From contig NZ_DATJCS010000038.1 in assembly GCF_035497915.1 (NCBI RefSeq), positions 1-64,000 on the forward strand: 64,000 bases of DNA, read 5' to 3'. Made by a program: the position numbers and the translations under genes. Shown here one piece after another: positions 46,839 through 56,461 of the stretch. Source of the DNA: Serpens sp035497915. Lineage in GTDB: Bacteria > Pseudomonadota > Gammaproteobacteria > Pseudomonadales > Pseudomonadaceae. The number at the start of each line of letters is the position of its first letter. Position 1 is the stretch's first letter. The notes under the pieces were generated by a model that saw nothing but the letters and a program-made list of their open reading frames with translations, ran no database searches and was not told where the DNA came from.

Positions 46839-47435
46839 TCACGCCCGGGCGCGGCCACGCGATGACCAGAGCCGTCGGATGCCACTCACCAGCAGGGCGA
46901 GCCAGCAGTAGATGACGACGAAGGGGTCGAGCAGGTAATCCCAGTAGTTTTCCGACTCCAGCAGGCCCAGGCCGAACGCCAGAGTGGCCAGCGCCAGCAT
47001 GCCCGTGGCCAGCCAGTGGCCAAGGTAAAGCAGCAGCAGGGCCACCAGGCCCAGCGCCACCAGCAGCGCGCGGGGGCCGAAGCCCAACTGGTAGCTGTCG
47101 AAGGCCCCCAGGCCCAGCGCGGCAGGGTAAAGGAACAGCCCCAGCGCGCCAAACAGAACCCGCAGAGTCACGCGCTGGTTGGCGGGCAACGGCTGCGCCA
47201 GGTCCAGGCGCACCAGCGCCGCCCAGCCCAGCGCCAGCAGGGTGACGATGGACACTTCCGGAGCCAGGGCGCGCGGATAGGCCACCAGGGTCAGCCCCTG
47301 CACCGGCACGAAGCCCAGCGCCAGCAAGCCGAGCAGCACGGCGCCCTGCATAGCCCGCGAGCGACCGCGCAGCGGCAGCAGCAGGAAGATCGCCAGTGCG
47401 AAGCACAGGTGCATGTTCCACAGAGCAAGCGTCAC
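46839..47435 (-). CDS. Polytopic membrane protein of the sulfatase-sialidase operon
   Basis: 198 residues from GTG 47435, which overlaps the upstream stop (GTGA) and has GGAGGAA 6-7 bases before it; a longer reading would overlap the upstream gene by 64 bases. About seven hydrophobic segments (LCFALAIFLLLPL, GAVLLGLLALGFVPVQGL, LLVALGLVALLLLYLG and others), with few charges except a basic C-terminus. I do not recognise a family. Coupling to the sialidase-like gene makes a joint role likely. Confidence 0.75.
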   Translation of the reverse strand: MTLALWNMHLCFALAIFLLLPLRGRSRAMQGAVLLGLLALGFVPVQGLTLVAYPRALAPEVSIVTLLALGWAALVRLDLAQPLPANQRVTLRVLFGALGLFLYPAALGLGAFDSYQLGFGPRALLVALGLVALLLLYLGHWLATGMLALATLAFGLGLLESENYWDYLLDPFVVIYCWLALLVSGIRRLWSSRGRARA

Positions 47436-48727
47436 AGCTGTTCCTCCAGCCAGGCATCGTTGAAGCTCACGTGCTTGATCAACGAATGGTTCCACGAATA
47501 GACGAGGTGGTAACGGCCATCCGCGCCGCGAATCACGTACGGGTAGTCATAGGTGAAGGTGCACTTGCCCTTGGAGCAGACCCGGTGGTCGATGCTCGAC
47601 AGGAAATCGTCGAGGCGCGCCTGGGCCTGGGCACCGTTGGAATTCAGGAAGTGCTCCGCGACGATCTGCCGGTAGCTGCTTTCCTCGATGGGGTCGCCCT
47701 CCTCGTCGGGCGACTCGTCCAGGTCCAGCAACGGCTTCCACTGCTGCAGTTGAGCGTCGGTGCCGTACAGGCTGAGGCGGAAACGGCCCTGTTTCAGGTC
47801 ATTGAGCGCGACCAGCAGTCCGTGACGGGGCGTGGCGATGGCCGCCAGAGACGAGTCGGGATTGCTCGGTTCGAGCAGCATCGGTTCGCTCCAGGTGCGT
47901 CCGGCGTCCTCGGTGCGACTGGCCAGCACGCGGCGGTCTTCGCCCGAGTGGCGCAGCAGGGCGATGGCGCGCTGCCGGTCGAGCGGCACCACCGACGGCT
48001 GCAGGGAGAAGCGACCGTCGCTGATGCGCGACTTCGACAGCACCCGCCCCTCACGATCCAGGTGCAGGTACTCGCCGAACTTGCCGAGGAACTCGTGATA
48101 GACCGGCAGGCCGATGGAGCCATCGGCGTGCAGCACCGGAGCGCCACGCACCAGGGTGCTGATGTTCAGCAGCGGCGAGGTCACCAGCTGACGCGGCGTG
48201 GACCAGCTGCCACCCATGTCATCCGAATACACGGCATTGATCGAGCTGGCGGCCCAGCCACCAATGGACACCGACACGTAGAACATCCACAGGCGTTGAT
48301 CGGGCGTGACCACCAGCACCGGGTTGCCCAGCTTGCGGACGAAGCGCTGCAGGCCCTGCTGGGTACCCTCGCGGGTGGCCAGGGTCACCTCCTCGCCCCA
48401 GGTGCCCGTACGGGCATCGAAACGCGCGCCGCGAATCTGCACATCCGCCGCGCCTTCGCGGGAACCGGCGAACCAGACGGTCAGCAGGTCGCCATTGGGC
48501 AGGGCGGTGATCGCCGAGGCGTGGGCGAAGTTCTTCAGGTTCGAGGAGGCGAAGCGCGACTCGAACACCGGCGCCTCGTTGGCCGGCAGCGGCAGCACCT
48601 GAACCTCGGGGAGCGCAAAGTCGGCGAGCTGCGGCGCGGGCCGGGCCTGCCAGGCGAACGCAAAGATCGCCGCCAGGCCGAGACCGCCCAGTAGCTGGGC
48701 AAGCCGCTTGGATTTCAGTTGATTCAT
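47432..48727 (-). CDS. BNR-repeat sialidase-like protein
   Basis: 431 residues from ATG 48727. An N-terminal helix (about 10-26) acts as signal anchor or signal peptide. The rest is a six-bladed propeller pattern: Asp boxes SDDMGGSWS (about 172) and TEDAGRTWS, the Phe-Ala-Gly-Ser-Arg strand in the first blade, and the end YPYVIRGADGRYHLVYSW. This fits the exo-alpha-sialidase superfamily. Catalytic Arg triad residues cannot be fixed by eye, so the substrate is open: sialic-acid-like sugars or other nonulosonic acids. First gene of the three-gene operon. Confidence 0.82.
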   Translation of the reverse strand: MNQLKSKRLAQLLGGLGLAAIFAFAWQARPAPQLADFALPEVQVLPLPANEAPVFESRFASSNLKNFAHASAITALPNGDLLTVWFAGSREGAADVQIRGARFDARTGTWGEEVTLATREGTQQGLQRFVRKLGNPVLVVTPDQRLWMFYVSVSIGGWAASSINAVYSDDMGGSWSTPRQLVTSPLLNISTLVRGAPVLHADGSIGLPVYHEFLGKFGEYLHLDREGRVLSKSRISDGRFSLQPSVVPLDRQRAIALLRHSGEDRRVLASRTEDAGRTWSEPMLLEPSNPDSSLAAIATPRHGLLVALNDLKQGRFRLSLYGTDAQLQQWKPLLDLDESPDEEGDPIEESSYRQIVAEHFLNSNGAQAQARLDDFLSSIDHRVCSKGKCTFTYDYPYVIRGADGRYHLVYSWNHSLIKHVSFNDAWLEEQL

Positions 48728-48831
48728 GGCAGGTCCATCGAGCGAGACAATCCGGTCTCGGTGCGCGCCGTCAGACTTGACATCGTTGGCATTTTGGCGG
48801 CACCGGGCATCGGCTGCGCCGGATACAAGAA

Positions 48832-49776
48832 TCAGGCCAGCGGCCAGAGTCCTCGTATGGCCGCGATGCCCTGCGCGCCGATCCCCTGCGCCTGGGGCAA
48901 CCGCTCGAGGGTCAAACCGCCCAGCAGGTACACCGGGCAGGTGCAACGCTCGATCAGCCCCTCCGCCTGATGCCAGCCCAGCGGCTCGGCCTCGGGATGG
49001 CTGCGCGTGGGCAGAATCGGCGACAAGGTGACAAAATCCGCCCCCATCTGACCAGCCAGCGCCAATTCCTCGGCGCTGTGGCAGGAAGCAGCCAGCCAGC
49101 GCTCGCGAGGAAATGGCCGGCCCTTGGGCGCATAGCGGCGCAACTGCTCCGCGGTCAGATGCCAGCCCGCCGCCGGGAAATCGGCCAGCCATTCCAGGGG
49201 GCCCTTGAGCATCAGTTGCGCACGCCCGGCACAGAGGCCCTGCGCATCCAGCGCCAGATCCCGGTACTGGGGATCGAACAGCGCGGGCGCGCGCAGCTGG
49301 ACCAAACGCACGCCCCGTTCGAGGGCCAACCGCATCCCGCGCAGCAGCTCATCCGGCGCCAGCCCGTCAGGCGTGATCAGATACTGCTGCGGCAGGCGCG
49401 CCGCCGCCACGATGGGACGATTGGCCGCCGGGAATTCGTATGCAGGCAGATCCTGCGGGCGCACCCAGGCCAGAGGCTGCCCTTCAGCGCCGTGGGGCTC
49501 GCCGTCGAAGGTGCTCACTTCCCAGACATCCAGCAGCACCTGCTTATCCGGATAATCGTGGTGGATGCGGATCAGCGGCCGGGCGGCACGAACCTGGATG
49601 CCCAGCTCCTCCTCCAGCTCACGGCCGAGCGCCGCCTCGGCCGTCTCGCCGGGCTCGATCTTGCCGCCGGGGAATTCCCACAGCCCACCCTGATGCTTGT
49701 CCAGCGGGCGCCGGGCGATCAGCACCCGGCCATCACCGCCGCGAATCACCGCGGCGGCCACTGCAATGCGTGTCAC
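48832..49776 (-). CDS. mutT: Nudix hydrolase (MutT-like) fused to a thiamine-phosphate-synthase-like domain
   Basis: 314 residues with GTG start (MTRIAVAAAVIRG), 4 bases beyond the end overlap with the GST gene stop. The Nudix box is GGKIEPGETAEAALGRELEEELGI (split: GGKIEPGE, REELEEEL-type) at about 36-58. From about 135 there is a ThiE-like TIM barrel (RLVQLRAPALFD, DFVTLSPILPTRSHP, PVYLLGGLT). The first half removes 8-oxo-dGTP. The second lacks a clear pyrophosphate motif and may be regulatory; this fusion is common in pseudomonads. Confidence 0.9.
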   Translation of the reverse strand: MTRIAVAAAVIRGGDGRVLIARRPLDKHQGGLWEFPGGKIEPGETAEAALGRELEEELGIQVRAARPLIRIHHDYPDKQVLLDVWEVSTFDGEPHGAEGQPLAWVRPQDLPAYEFPAANRPIVAAARLPQQYLITPDGLAPDELLRGMRLALERGVRLVQLRAPALFDPQYRDLALDAQGLCAGRAQLMLKGPLEWLADFPAAGWHLTAEQLRRYAPKGRPFPRERWLAASCHSAEELALAGQMGADFVTLSPILPTRSHPEAEPLGWHQAEGLIERCTCPVYLLGGLTLERLPQAQGIGAQGIAAIRGLWPLA

Positions 49777-49778
49777 GT

Positions 49779-50414
49779 TCAGATCGTCTCCGTTTCCTGC
49801 AGCGCCGCCCGGTACCAGCGCTGGAAGGCCGGCCATTGATAGACGGTGGCGACATAGGCGGCCGCCTCGTCCGGCAGGCCCACCTGGTAGCTGTGAAAGC
49901 GCGCCGCCACCGGCGCGTAGAAGGCATCGGCCAGGCTGGCGTGGCCGAACAGGAACGGTCCGTCCGCGCCGAAGTGCTGGCGGCAGTGCTGCCACAGGGC
50001 GCAGACCCGCCGGATATCGACCTGGGCCTCGTCCGGAATGCGCTCCAGGGGCGCCTGGCGCTGGAGATCCATGGGCAGGTGCGTGCGCAGGGCGGCAAAG
50101 CCGCTGTGCATTTCGGCGCACACCGAACGAGCCACCGCCCGGGCGTACTCGCCACGCGGCCACAGATGGGCTTCCGGGAAGCATTCGGCCAGGTATTCGC
50201 CGATGGCCAGCGAATCCCAGACCGGACCGAGATCGGTGAGCAGCACCGGCACCCGGCCGCTGGGCGAATGCTCGCCAATGCGTTGCGCGGTATCCGGCCG
50301 ACGCAGAGGAATGTGTCGTTCTTCGTAGGGTTCGCCGGTCAGCTCCAGGGCCAGCGCCGCGCGCAGCGACCAGGACGAGTAGTTCTTGTTGCCGATCACC
50401 AGGGTCAGGGACAT
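49779..50414 (-). CDS. Glutathione S-transferase family protein
   Basis: 211 residues. The thioredoxin-like start MSLTLVIGNKNYSSWSLRAALAL carries the Ser of a serine-type GST (YSSWSLR). GRVPVLLTDLGPVWDSLAIGEYLAE is the glutathione-binding region, split here, and a helical C-terminal domain follows. It conjugates or reduces with glutathione; substrate unknown. It is just upstream of mutT on the minus strand. Confidence 0.92.
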   Translation of the reverse strand: MSLTLVIGNKNYSSWSLRAALALELTGEPYEERHIPLRRPDTAQRIGEHSPSGRVPVLLTDLGPVWDSLAIGEYLAECFPEAHLWPRGEYARAVARSVCAEMHSGFAALRTHLPMDLQRQAPLERIPDEAQVDIRRVCALWQHCRQHFGADGPFLFGHASLADAFYAPVAARFHSYQVGLPDEAAAYVATVYQWPAFQRWYRAALQETETI

Positions 50415-50526
50415 GGAAGCACCTCACAATCGCCGGGAGGGTTGCTCGCCCCATCCCGGCGCAGAATGGGCACGGACTGACTCAGGCCGAGCCAGGGTGG
50501 CTCTCACCACCCTGCTCGTGTGCAGA

Positions 50527-51744
50527 TCAGGTGCGGTATTCCGCGTTGATCTTCACGTACTCGTGGGACAGGTCGGTGGTCCAGATGGTCTCGCTGCAGG
50601 CACCACGACCCAGCTCGATGCGGATGGTGATTTCCTCGCGGGCCATCACCGCCGCGCCCTGGGCCTCGGTATAGGTCGCCGCGCGGCAGCCCTGGCTGGC
50701 GATGCAGACTTCGCCGAGGAACACATCGATCAGGCTTACGTCCAGGTTCGGCACGCCGGCATAACCGACGGCGGCGAGGATGCGCCCCCAGTTCGGGTCG
50801 GAGGCGAACAGCGCGGTCTTGATCAGCGGCGAGTGGGCCACGGCGTAGGCCACGTCCAGGCATTCCTGGTGGTTGGCGCCGCCGTTGACCTGCACGGTGA
50901 CGAACTTGGTGGCGCCTTCACCGTCGCGCACGATGGCCTGGGCCACCTCCATGAACACCTCGCACACCGCCTGCTTGAGCTTGGCGAACAGCTCGCCGCT
51001 GGCCTCGGTGATTTCCGGCAGCTTGGCCTGGCCGGTGGCGATCAGCATGCAGCAGTCGTTGGTGGAGGTGTCACCGTCGATGGTGATGCGGTTGAACGAC
51101 TTGTTCGCCGCGTCGCGCACCAGATCCTGCAGCACTGCGCGCGCCACCTTGGCGTCGGTGGCGATGTAGCCGAGCATGGTGGCCATGTTCGGACGGATCA
51201 TGCCGGCGCCCTTGGAGATGCCGGTCACGGTGACAGTCACGCCGTCATGCTGGAACTGGCGGCTGGCGCCCTTGGGCAGGGTGTCGGTGGTCATGATGCC
51301 GGTGGCGGCCTCGGCCCAGTGGTCCTCGGCCAGGTCGTCCAGCGCGGCCTGCAGGGCCGCTTCGATCTTGGCCACCGGCAGCGGCTCGCCGATCACCCCG
51401 GTGGAGAATGGCAGCACGGCGCTTTCCGGCACGCCGGTCAGCGCGGCCAGCGCGGCGCAGGTGTGGCGGGCATTGGCCAGGCCGTCGGCACCGGTACCGG
51501 CGTTGGCGTTGCCGGTGTTGGTCAGCAGATAGCGCACGTCGCCAGCCAGACGCTCGCGGGTGATCAGCACGGGGGCCGCACAGAAGGCGTTGGTGGTGGT
51601 GACACCCGCCACGCGGGAACCCTCGGCGCAGCGCATGACCACCACATCCTTGCGCCCGACGCGCTTGATGCCGGCGGAGGCAATGCCGAGTTCGAAACCG
51701 GGGACCGGGTGCAGGGTGGGCAGAGGGCCAAGACCGACAGCCAT
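50527..51744 (-). CDS. argJ: Bifunctional ornithine acetyltransferase/N-acetylglutamate synthase
   Basis: 405 residues, beginning PTLHPVPGFELGIASAGIK. The self-cleavage site is in KGAGMIRPNMATMLGY, where the Thr becomes the N-terminal nucleophile of the beta chain. TTNAF, GNANAGTG and DGDTSTND are family blocks. It transfers acetyl from acetylornithine to glutamate in arginine synthesis, cyclic pathway. Lies after secA on the same strand, as in P. aeruginosa. Confidence 0.96.
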   Translation of the reverse strand: MAVGLGPLPTLHPVPGFELGIASAGIKRVGRKDVVVMRCAEGSRVAGVTTTNAFCAAPVLITRERLAGDVRYLLTNTGNANAGTGADGLANARHTCAALAALTGVPESAVLPFSTGVIGEPLPVAKIEAALQAALDDLAEDHWAEAATGIMTTDTLPKGASRQFQHDGVTVTVTGISKGAGMIRPNMATMLGYIATDAKVARAVLQDLVRDAANKSFNRITIDGDTSTNDCCMLIATGQAKLPEITEASGELFAKLKQAVCEVFMEVAQAIVRDGEGATKFVTVQVNGGANHQECLDVAYAVAHSPLIKTALFASDPNWGRILAAVGYAGVPNLDVSLIDVFLGEVCIASQGCRAATYTEAQGAAVMAREEITIRIELGRGACSETIWTTDLSHEYVKINAEYRT

Positions 51745-51800
51745 GGAAGCGCTCCTAGATCAGATTGAATGACGCCGTAACGGGCGTTGCAGTGTAAGGA

Positions 51801-51833
51801 AAAACGCCGCGAGCGGAAGAACCGGTCGCGGCG
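51801..51833 (-). terminator. Intrinsic terminator of secA
   Basis: On the minus strand, 23 bases after the secA stop, a stem CGCCGCGA/TCGCGGCG with one internal mismatch and an inner 3-bp stem precedes a T5 run (complement of 51800-51804). Confidence 0.75.
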
Positions 51834-51855
51834 CTGGTAGAACTCTGGACGGACC

Positions 51856-54594
51856 CTATTGGACCTGCCCGTGGCAGTGCTTGTATTTCTTGCCGGAGCC
51901 GCAAGGACAGGGCTCGTTGCGACCGATCTTCGGCTCGGTGCGCACCGCAGCCACGGCGGCCGCGCCGGCAGCTTCGCCTTCGGATTGCGGCGCATCCGGC
52001 TCCAGGGCGGGGGCGGCGGCATGCTGGAACTGCATGCGCTTGGCCAGCTCCTCGGCTTCACGGCGCAGGCGCGCTTCTTCCTCGGCCGGATCCTCGCGGC
52101 GCACCTGCACGTGGGACAGCACGCGGATGGTGTCGCGGCGGATGCTGTCGAGCAGCTCCTGGAACAGGTTGAAGGACTCGCGCTTGTATTCCTGCTTGGG
52201 GTTCTTCTGCGCGTAGCCGCGCAGGTGAATGCCGTGGCGCAGGTGGTCCATGGTGGACAGGTGGTCTTTCCACAGGTCGTCCAGTACGCGCAGCAGGATC
52301 TGCTTCTCGAAGGTGCGCAGCGCCTCGGCGCCGGCCAGCGCTTCCTTCTCGGCGTAGGCGGCCAGCAGGGCGTCGCGGATCTTCTCGCGCAGGCTTTCCT
52401 CGTGCAGGTGATCGTCCTCGTCGAGCCACTGCTGCAGCGGCAGATCGAGACCGAAGTCGCTGCGCAGGGTGGCTTCCAGACCCTTGATGTCCCACTGTTC
52501 GGGCAGCGACTGCGGCGGCAGGTGCTGGTTGATGGCGTTGCCCAGCACTTCGTCGCGGAATTCGGCGATGGTTTCGCCCACGTCTTCGGCGGCCAGCAGG
52601 CTGTTGCGCATGTGGTAGATCACCTTGCGCTGCTCGTTGGCCACGTCGTCGAATTCCAGCAACTGCTTGCGGATGTCGAAGTTGCGACCCTCGACCTTGC
52701 GCTGCGCCTTTTCGATGGCGTTGGTGACCATGCGGTGCTCGATGGCCTCGCCGGACTGCATGCCCAGCGCCTTCATGAAGTTCTTCACCCGGTCGGAGGC
52801 GAAGATGCGCATCAGGCCGTCTTCCAGCGACAGGTAGAAGCGGCTGGAGCCCGGGTCGCCCTGGCGACCGGCGCGGCCGCGCAGCTGGTTGTCGATGCGG
52901 CGGGACTCGTGACGCTCGGAGGCGATCACATGCAGGCCGCCAGCCTCGATCACCTGCTGGTGACGCTTCTGCCAGTCGCTCTTGATCTGCGCGATCTGCG
53001 CCTCGGTGGGGGTCTCCAGCGCGGCGACTTCCACTTCCCAGTTGCCGCCCAGCAGGATGTCGGTACCCCGGCCGGCCATGTTGGTGGCGATGGTCACCGC
53101 GCCGGGACGACCGGCCTGGGCGATGATCTCGGCTTCCTTGTCGTGGTACTTGGCGTTCAGCACGTTGTGGGCGATGCCGGCCTTGTTCAGCAGCTGGGAG
53201 ACATATTCGGAGCTTTCGATCGAGGCGGTGCCGACCAGCACCGGCCGCCCCTTGGCCCGGCAGTCCGTGATGTCGGCGATGATCGCCTGGTACTTCTCTT
53301 CCTGGGTGAGATAGACCAGGTCGTTGTAATCGATCCGCGCGACGTCCTTGTTGGTGGGGATGACCACCACGGCCAGGCCGTAGATCTGCTGGAACTCGAA
53401 CGCCTCGGTGTCGGCGGTGCCGGTCATGCCGGACAGCTTCTTGTACAGGCGGAAGTAGTTCTGGAAGGTGGTCGACGCCAGGGTCTGGCTTTCGGCCTGG
53501 ATCTGCAGTCCTTCCTTCGCCTCGATGGCCTGGTGCAGGCCCTCGGAGAGGCGGCGGCCGGGCATGGTGCGGCCGGTGTGCTCGTCGATCAGCAGCACCT
53601 GGCCGTTCTGCACGATGTACTCGACATTGCGGTTGAATAGCGTGTGGGCGCGCAGGGCAGCGTACACATGGGTGAGCAGCGACAGGTTGTGCGCCGAGTA
53701 GAGGCTTTCGCCCTCGGCTAGCAGGCCAGCGCCGGTGAGCATGTCCTCGACGAACTGGTGGCCTTCCTCGTTGAGTTCGACCTGACGGGTCTTTTCATCG
53801 ATACGGTAATGGCCCTGCTGGGTGACGACCCCTTCCTCTTCCTCGATATGGCGCTTGAGCTGCGGGATCAGCTGGTTGATCTGCTGGTACAGGCGCGAGC
53901 TGTCCTCGGCCTGACCGGAGATGATCAGCGGCGTGCGCGCCTCGTCGATGAGGATGGAGTCGACTTCGTCGATCACCGCGAAATTCAGCTCGCGCTGGAA
54001 CTTGTCCTCCAGGCTGAAGGCCATGTTGTCGCGCAGGTAGTCGAAACCGAATTCGTTGTTGGTGCCGTAGGTGATGTCGGCGGCATAGGCGGCGCGCTTC
54101 TCCTCCGGCGGCTGGAAGGGCGTGACCACGCCGACACTCAGGCCGAGGAATTCATACAGCGGGCGCATCCAGTTGGCGTCGCGACGCGCCAGGTAGTCGT
54201 TGACGGTGACCACATGCACGCCCTTGCCTTCCAGGGCGTTGAGGTACACGGCCAGGGTCGCCACCAGGGTCTTGCCCTCGCCGGTGCGCATTTCGGCAAT
54301 GCGGCCTTCGTGCAGGGTCATGCCGCCAATCAACTGGACATCGAAATGGCGCATCCCCATGACGCGCTTGCCGGCCTCGCGGGCCACGGCAAAGGCTTCG
54401 GGCAGCAATTGATCGAGTGTCTCACCCTTGGCCAGCCGCTCGCGGAACTCCGCGGTCTTGGCGCGCAGCTGCTCATCGGAAAGCGCCAGCATCTGCTCTT
54501 CGAGCGCATTGACGGCTTTCACCGTCTTGAGCATGCGTTTGACTTCCCGCTCGTTCTTGCTGCCAAAGAGTTTTTTCAGGAGAGGCGCAAACAT
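51856..54594 (-). CDS. secA: Preprotein translocase ATPase SecA
   Basis: 912 residues from ATG 54594 (MFAPLLKKLFGSKNEREVKRM); the frame upstream is not needed. NBD1 with MRTGEGKTLVA (Walker A) and VIDEVDSILIDEA, NBD2 with TNMAGRGTDILLGGN, and the C-terminal zinc motif CPCGSGKKYKHCHG. It drives proteins through SecYEG. A Gln/Ala-rich linker (about 860-890) precedes the zinc end. No secM-like arrest peptide is visible upstream. Confidence 0.98.
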   Translation of the reverse strand: MFAPLLKKLFGSKNEREVKRMLKTVKAVNALEEQMLALSDEQLRAKTAEFRERLAKGETLDQLLPEAFAVAREAGKRVMGMRHFDVQLIGGMTLHEGRIAEMRTGEGKTLVATLAVYLNALEGKGVHVVTVNDYLARRDANWMRPLYEFLGLSVGVVTPFQPPEEKRAAYAADITYGTNNEFGFDYLRDNMAFSLEDKFQRELNFAVIDEVDSILIDEARTPLIISGQAEDSSRLYQQINQLIPQLKRHIEEEEGVVTQQGHYRIDEKTRQVELNEEGHQFVEDMLTGAGLLAEGESLYSAHNLSLLTHVYAALRAHTLFNRNVEYIVQNGQVLLIDEHTGRTMPGRRLSEGLHQAIEAKEGLQIQAESQTLASTTFQNYFRLYKKLSGMTGTADTEAFEFQQIYGLAVVVIPTNKDVARIDYNDLVYLTQEEKYQAIIADITDCRAKGRPVLVGTASIESSEYVSQLLNKAGIAHNVLNAKYHDKEAEIIAQAGRPGAVTIATNMAGRGTDILLGGNWEVEVAALETPTEAQIAQIKSDWQKRHQQVIEAGGLHVIASERHESRRIDNQLRGRAGRQGDPGSSRFYLSLEDGLMRIFASDRVKNFMKALGMQSGEAIEHRMVTNAIEKAQRKVEGRNFDIRKQLLEFDDVANEQRKVIYHMRNSLLAAEDVGETIAEFRDEVLGNAINQHLPPQSLPEQWDIKGLEATLRSDFGLDLPLQQWLDEDDHLHEESLREKIRDALLAAYAEKEALAGAEALRTFEKQILLRVLDDLWKDHLSTMDHLRHGIHLRGYAQKNPKQEYKRESFNLFQELLDSIRRDTIRVLSHVQVRREDPAEEEARLRREAEELAKRMQFQHAAAPALEPDAPQSEGEAAGAAAVAAVRTEPKIGRNEPCPCGSGKKYKHCHGQVQ

Positions 54595-54784
54595 ATCGAC
54601 TGGTTCTTCCAAACATTTGAATGGAGGGCGACCAGGCAGCCGCCCGCGCAACCTGCGGCTGCGCACGAAGAGGGCATTCTACTCGGAATCGGGAATCAGG
54701 AAAGCGACCTTGTCCAGCTTGTTCGCCAGGCCGGTGAATCCCGGGAGAAGAGGGTGAAATTCCGACAGAAACGCGAATAACGCA

Positions 54785-54812
54785 CTGACAACCCGTCGAG
54801 GCGGGTTGTCAG
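54785..54812. terminator. Hairpin between the M23 gene and secA
   Basis: A perfect 11-bp stem CTGACAACCCG/CGGGTTGTCAG with a 6-base loop lies 13 bases after the M23 peptidase stop (minus strand). No T run, so termination strength is uncertain. Confidence 0.5.
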
Positions 54813-54824
54813 ATGGCGGCCGAC

Positions 54825-55745
54825 TCAGTTCTGGGTCTTGGCGCGCGCGATGAAGGTGTAGGGGTTCACCTGGCGACCGTCCTTGATCACCTCGAAGTGC
54901 ACGTGCGGCCCGGTCGAGCGACCGGAGCTGCCGACCTTGGCGAGCACCTGGCCACGCTGCACCAGCTCGCCGACCCGCACCAGGTTTTCCTTGTTGTGGG
55001 CGTAGAGGGTGACATGTCCATCGCCATGGTTGACCTCGACCATGGTGCCGTACCCGCTCTTGCGACCGGACCAGGTCACCACGCCGGCGGCCACCGCCAC
55101 CACATCACTGCCTTCGCGGGCGGCGAAATCCACCCCCTTGTGCATGCGCTGCTGCCCGGTAAACGGATCGCTGCGACGACCGAACGGCGAGGACAGGTAG
55201 CCCTGGGTCACCGGCCGGCCGGAGACGTTGCCGGCCTCGCTCAGCCCGCGCTCGGCGAGCACCTCTTCGAGCACTTCCAGCTGCTGTTCGCGGCTGTCCA
55301 GGCGCTCCATCAGCTCATCAAGCGTCTGCAGGAAGGGCGGCGGCGCGAAGAAGGCGTTTTCCAGCAGCTCTTCCGGACCGCCCTGCCCCACGCTGAGAGA
55401 GAAATCGAATTCGCGGTTGTCCAGCTTGGCCAGGTCGGTCAGGCGCTCACCCAGGGCATCCAGGCGGGTCAGGCGCGCCTGCATCTCCGCGATATGTACG
55501 CCGAAGGCGTCGAGTTGGCGCTGCGCCTCCTGGCGAGCCTCGGCGATCTTGGCGCGCTGCTCCTCCATGTGGGTCGCCATGCGGCCTTCCGCGTCACTGT
55601 AAAGCGGGTAAAGCACACCGCCCAGGGCGATGCCGCCAACGAGCGTAAGTACGGCCAGCACGCCGGCGCCAGCCGACAACAGACGTGCGTCGATATTGAG
55701 CGAACGCGCCGCGCCATTACGCTGACCGAGCAGAATGATTTGCAT
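54825..55745 (-). CDS. M23-family murein peptidase, membrane-anchored
   Basis: 306 residues from ATG 55745 (GGGGGAG upstream). A membrane helix (about 24-46), a coiled coil (about 55-180), and a LytM/M23 domain (about 195-300) with the metal motifs HKGVDF (H..xxxD) and HVHFEV plus SSPFGRRSDP. All ligands appear present, so it could be an active peptidoglycan DD-endopeptidase; some similar proteins only regulate amidases. It is in the secA-lpxC interval as PA4404. Confidence 0.9.
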   Translation of the reverse strand: MQIILLGQRNGAARSLNIDARLLSAGAGVLAVLTLVGGIALGGVLYPLYSDAEGRMATHMEEQRAKIAEARQEAQRQLDAFGVHIAEMQARLTRLDALGERLTDLAKLDNREFDFSLSVGQGGPEELLENAFFAPPPFLQTLDELMERLDSREQQLEVLEEVLAERGLSEAGNVSGRPVTQGYLSSPFGRRSDPFTGQQRMHKGVDFAAREGSDVVAVAAGVVTWSGRKSGYGTMVEVNHGDGHVTLYAHNKENLVRVGELVQRGQVLAKVGSSGRSTGPHVHFEVIKDGRQVNPYTFIARAKTQN

Positions 55746-55823
55746 AACTCCCCCTTGGGTAACGCCGCGACCGCTGGGCATATTTGCTACCATGCGACCC
55801 CGCCAACTACAGGCTTTCCTGCC

Positions 55824-56285
55824 ATGACTTTTCGTCCCTTGCCGGCCCGGACTCCCACCGCGCTGCTACGCGACGCCAAACCTCTCAAGGCGCTGTTCGG
55901 CGAGGCCCAACGACTTGCCCGCCTGCAGGCGCTTCTGGAAAGCCAGCTGCAACCCGCCGCACGCCCGCATTGCCATATCGCCTCGTGGCGCGAAGGCTGT
56001 CTGCTGCTGATCATCACCGATGGCCACTGGGCCACTCGCTTGCGCTATCAGCAACCCCGCCTGCTGCGCCAGCTGAGAGAGCTGGAGGAGTTCGCGAACC
56101 TATCGAGAATCCTCTTCAAGGTGCAACCTCCAGCCAACCCGCAACGTGACCCAGGTCACGCTTTGCAACTTTCTTCAACCGCCTCGTCCCACCTGCGTGA
56201 GACGGCGGAAACCATCAGCGATCCAACCTTGCGTGCCGCACTCCTGCGCCTGGCCAGCCGCGTCAAGAAACCCGACCCGCAATAA
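55824..56285 (+). CDS. dciA: DciA/DUF721 family protein, replicative-helicase operator
   Basis: 153 residues from ATG 55824 (MTFRPLPARTPTALLRDAKPL). LARLQALLESQLQPAA and the KH-like REGCLLLIITDGHWATRLRY segments match DUF721. DciA helps load DnaB in bacteria without DnaC. The C-terminal third is poorly ordered. The only plus-strand gene between secA and murG. Confidence 0.87.
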   Translation: MTFRPLPARTPTALLRDAKPLKALFGEAQRLARLQALLESQLQPAARPHCHIASWREGCLLLIITDGHWATRLRYQQPRLLRQLRELEEFANLSRILFKVQPPANPQRDPGHALQLSSTASSHLRETAETISDPTLRAALLRLASRVKKPDPQ

Positions 56286-56461
56286 TGGCGCAGTGAGATC
56301 ATGCAAGAAGAACGCCATGCAGGCAAGTAGCCATCAAGCCGCAGGAGTGATGGCCTTCTCATAGCGCTGAATGGCCATGCTGCTTCCTCTTTCCGGCAAG
56401 AACTTGCCGTCCGTGACCGGCCGTTCGCCACTAGCCGTCCGCAAGATTTTTCGCGCCCATG

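Noticed and set aside
54676..54681. TAGAAT as a -10 box for secA
   Set aside because: No acceptable -35 hexamer lies 16-18 bases upstream on the minus strand.
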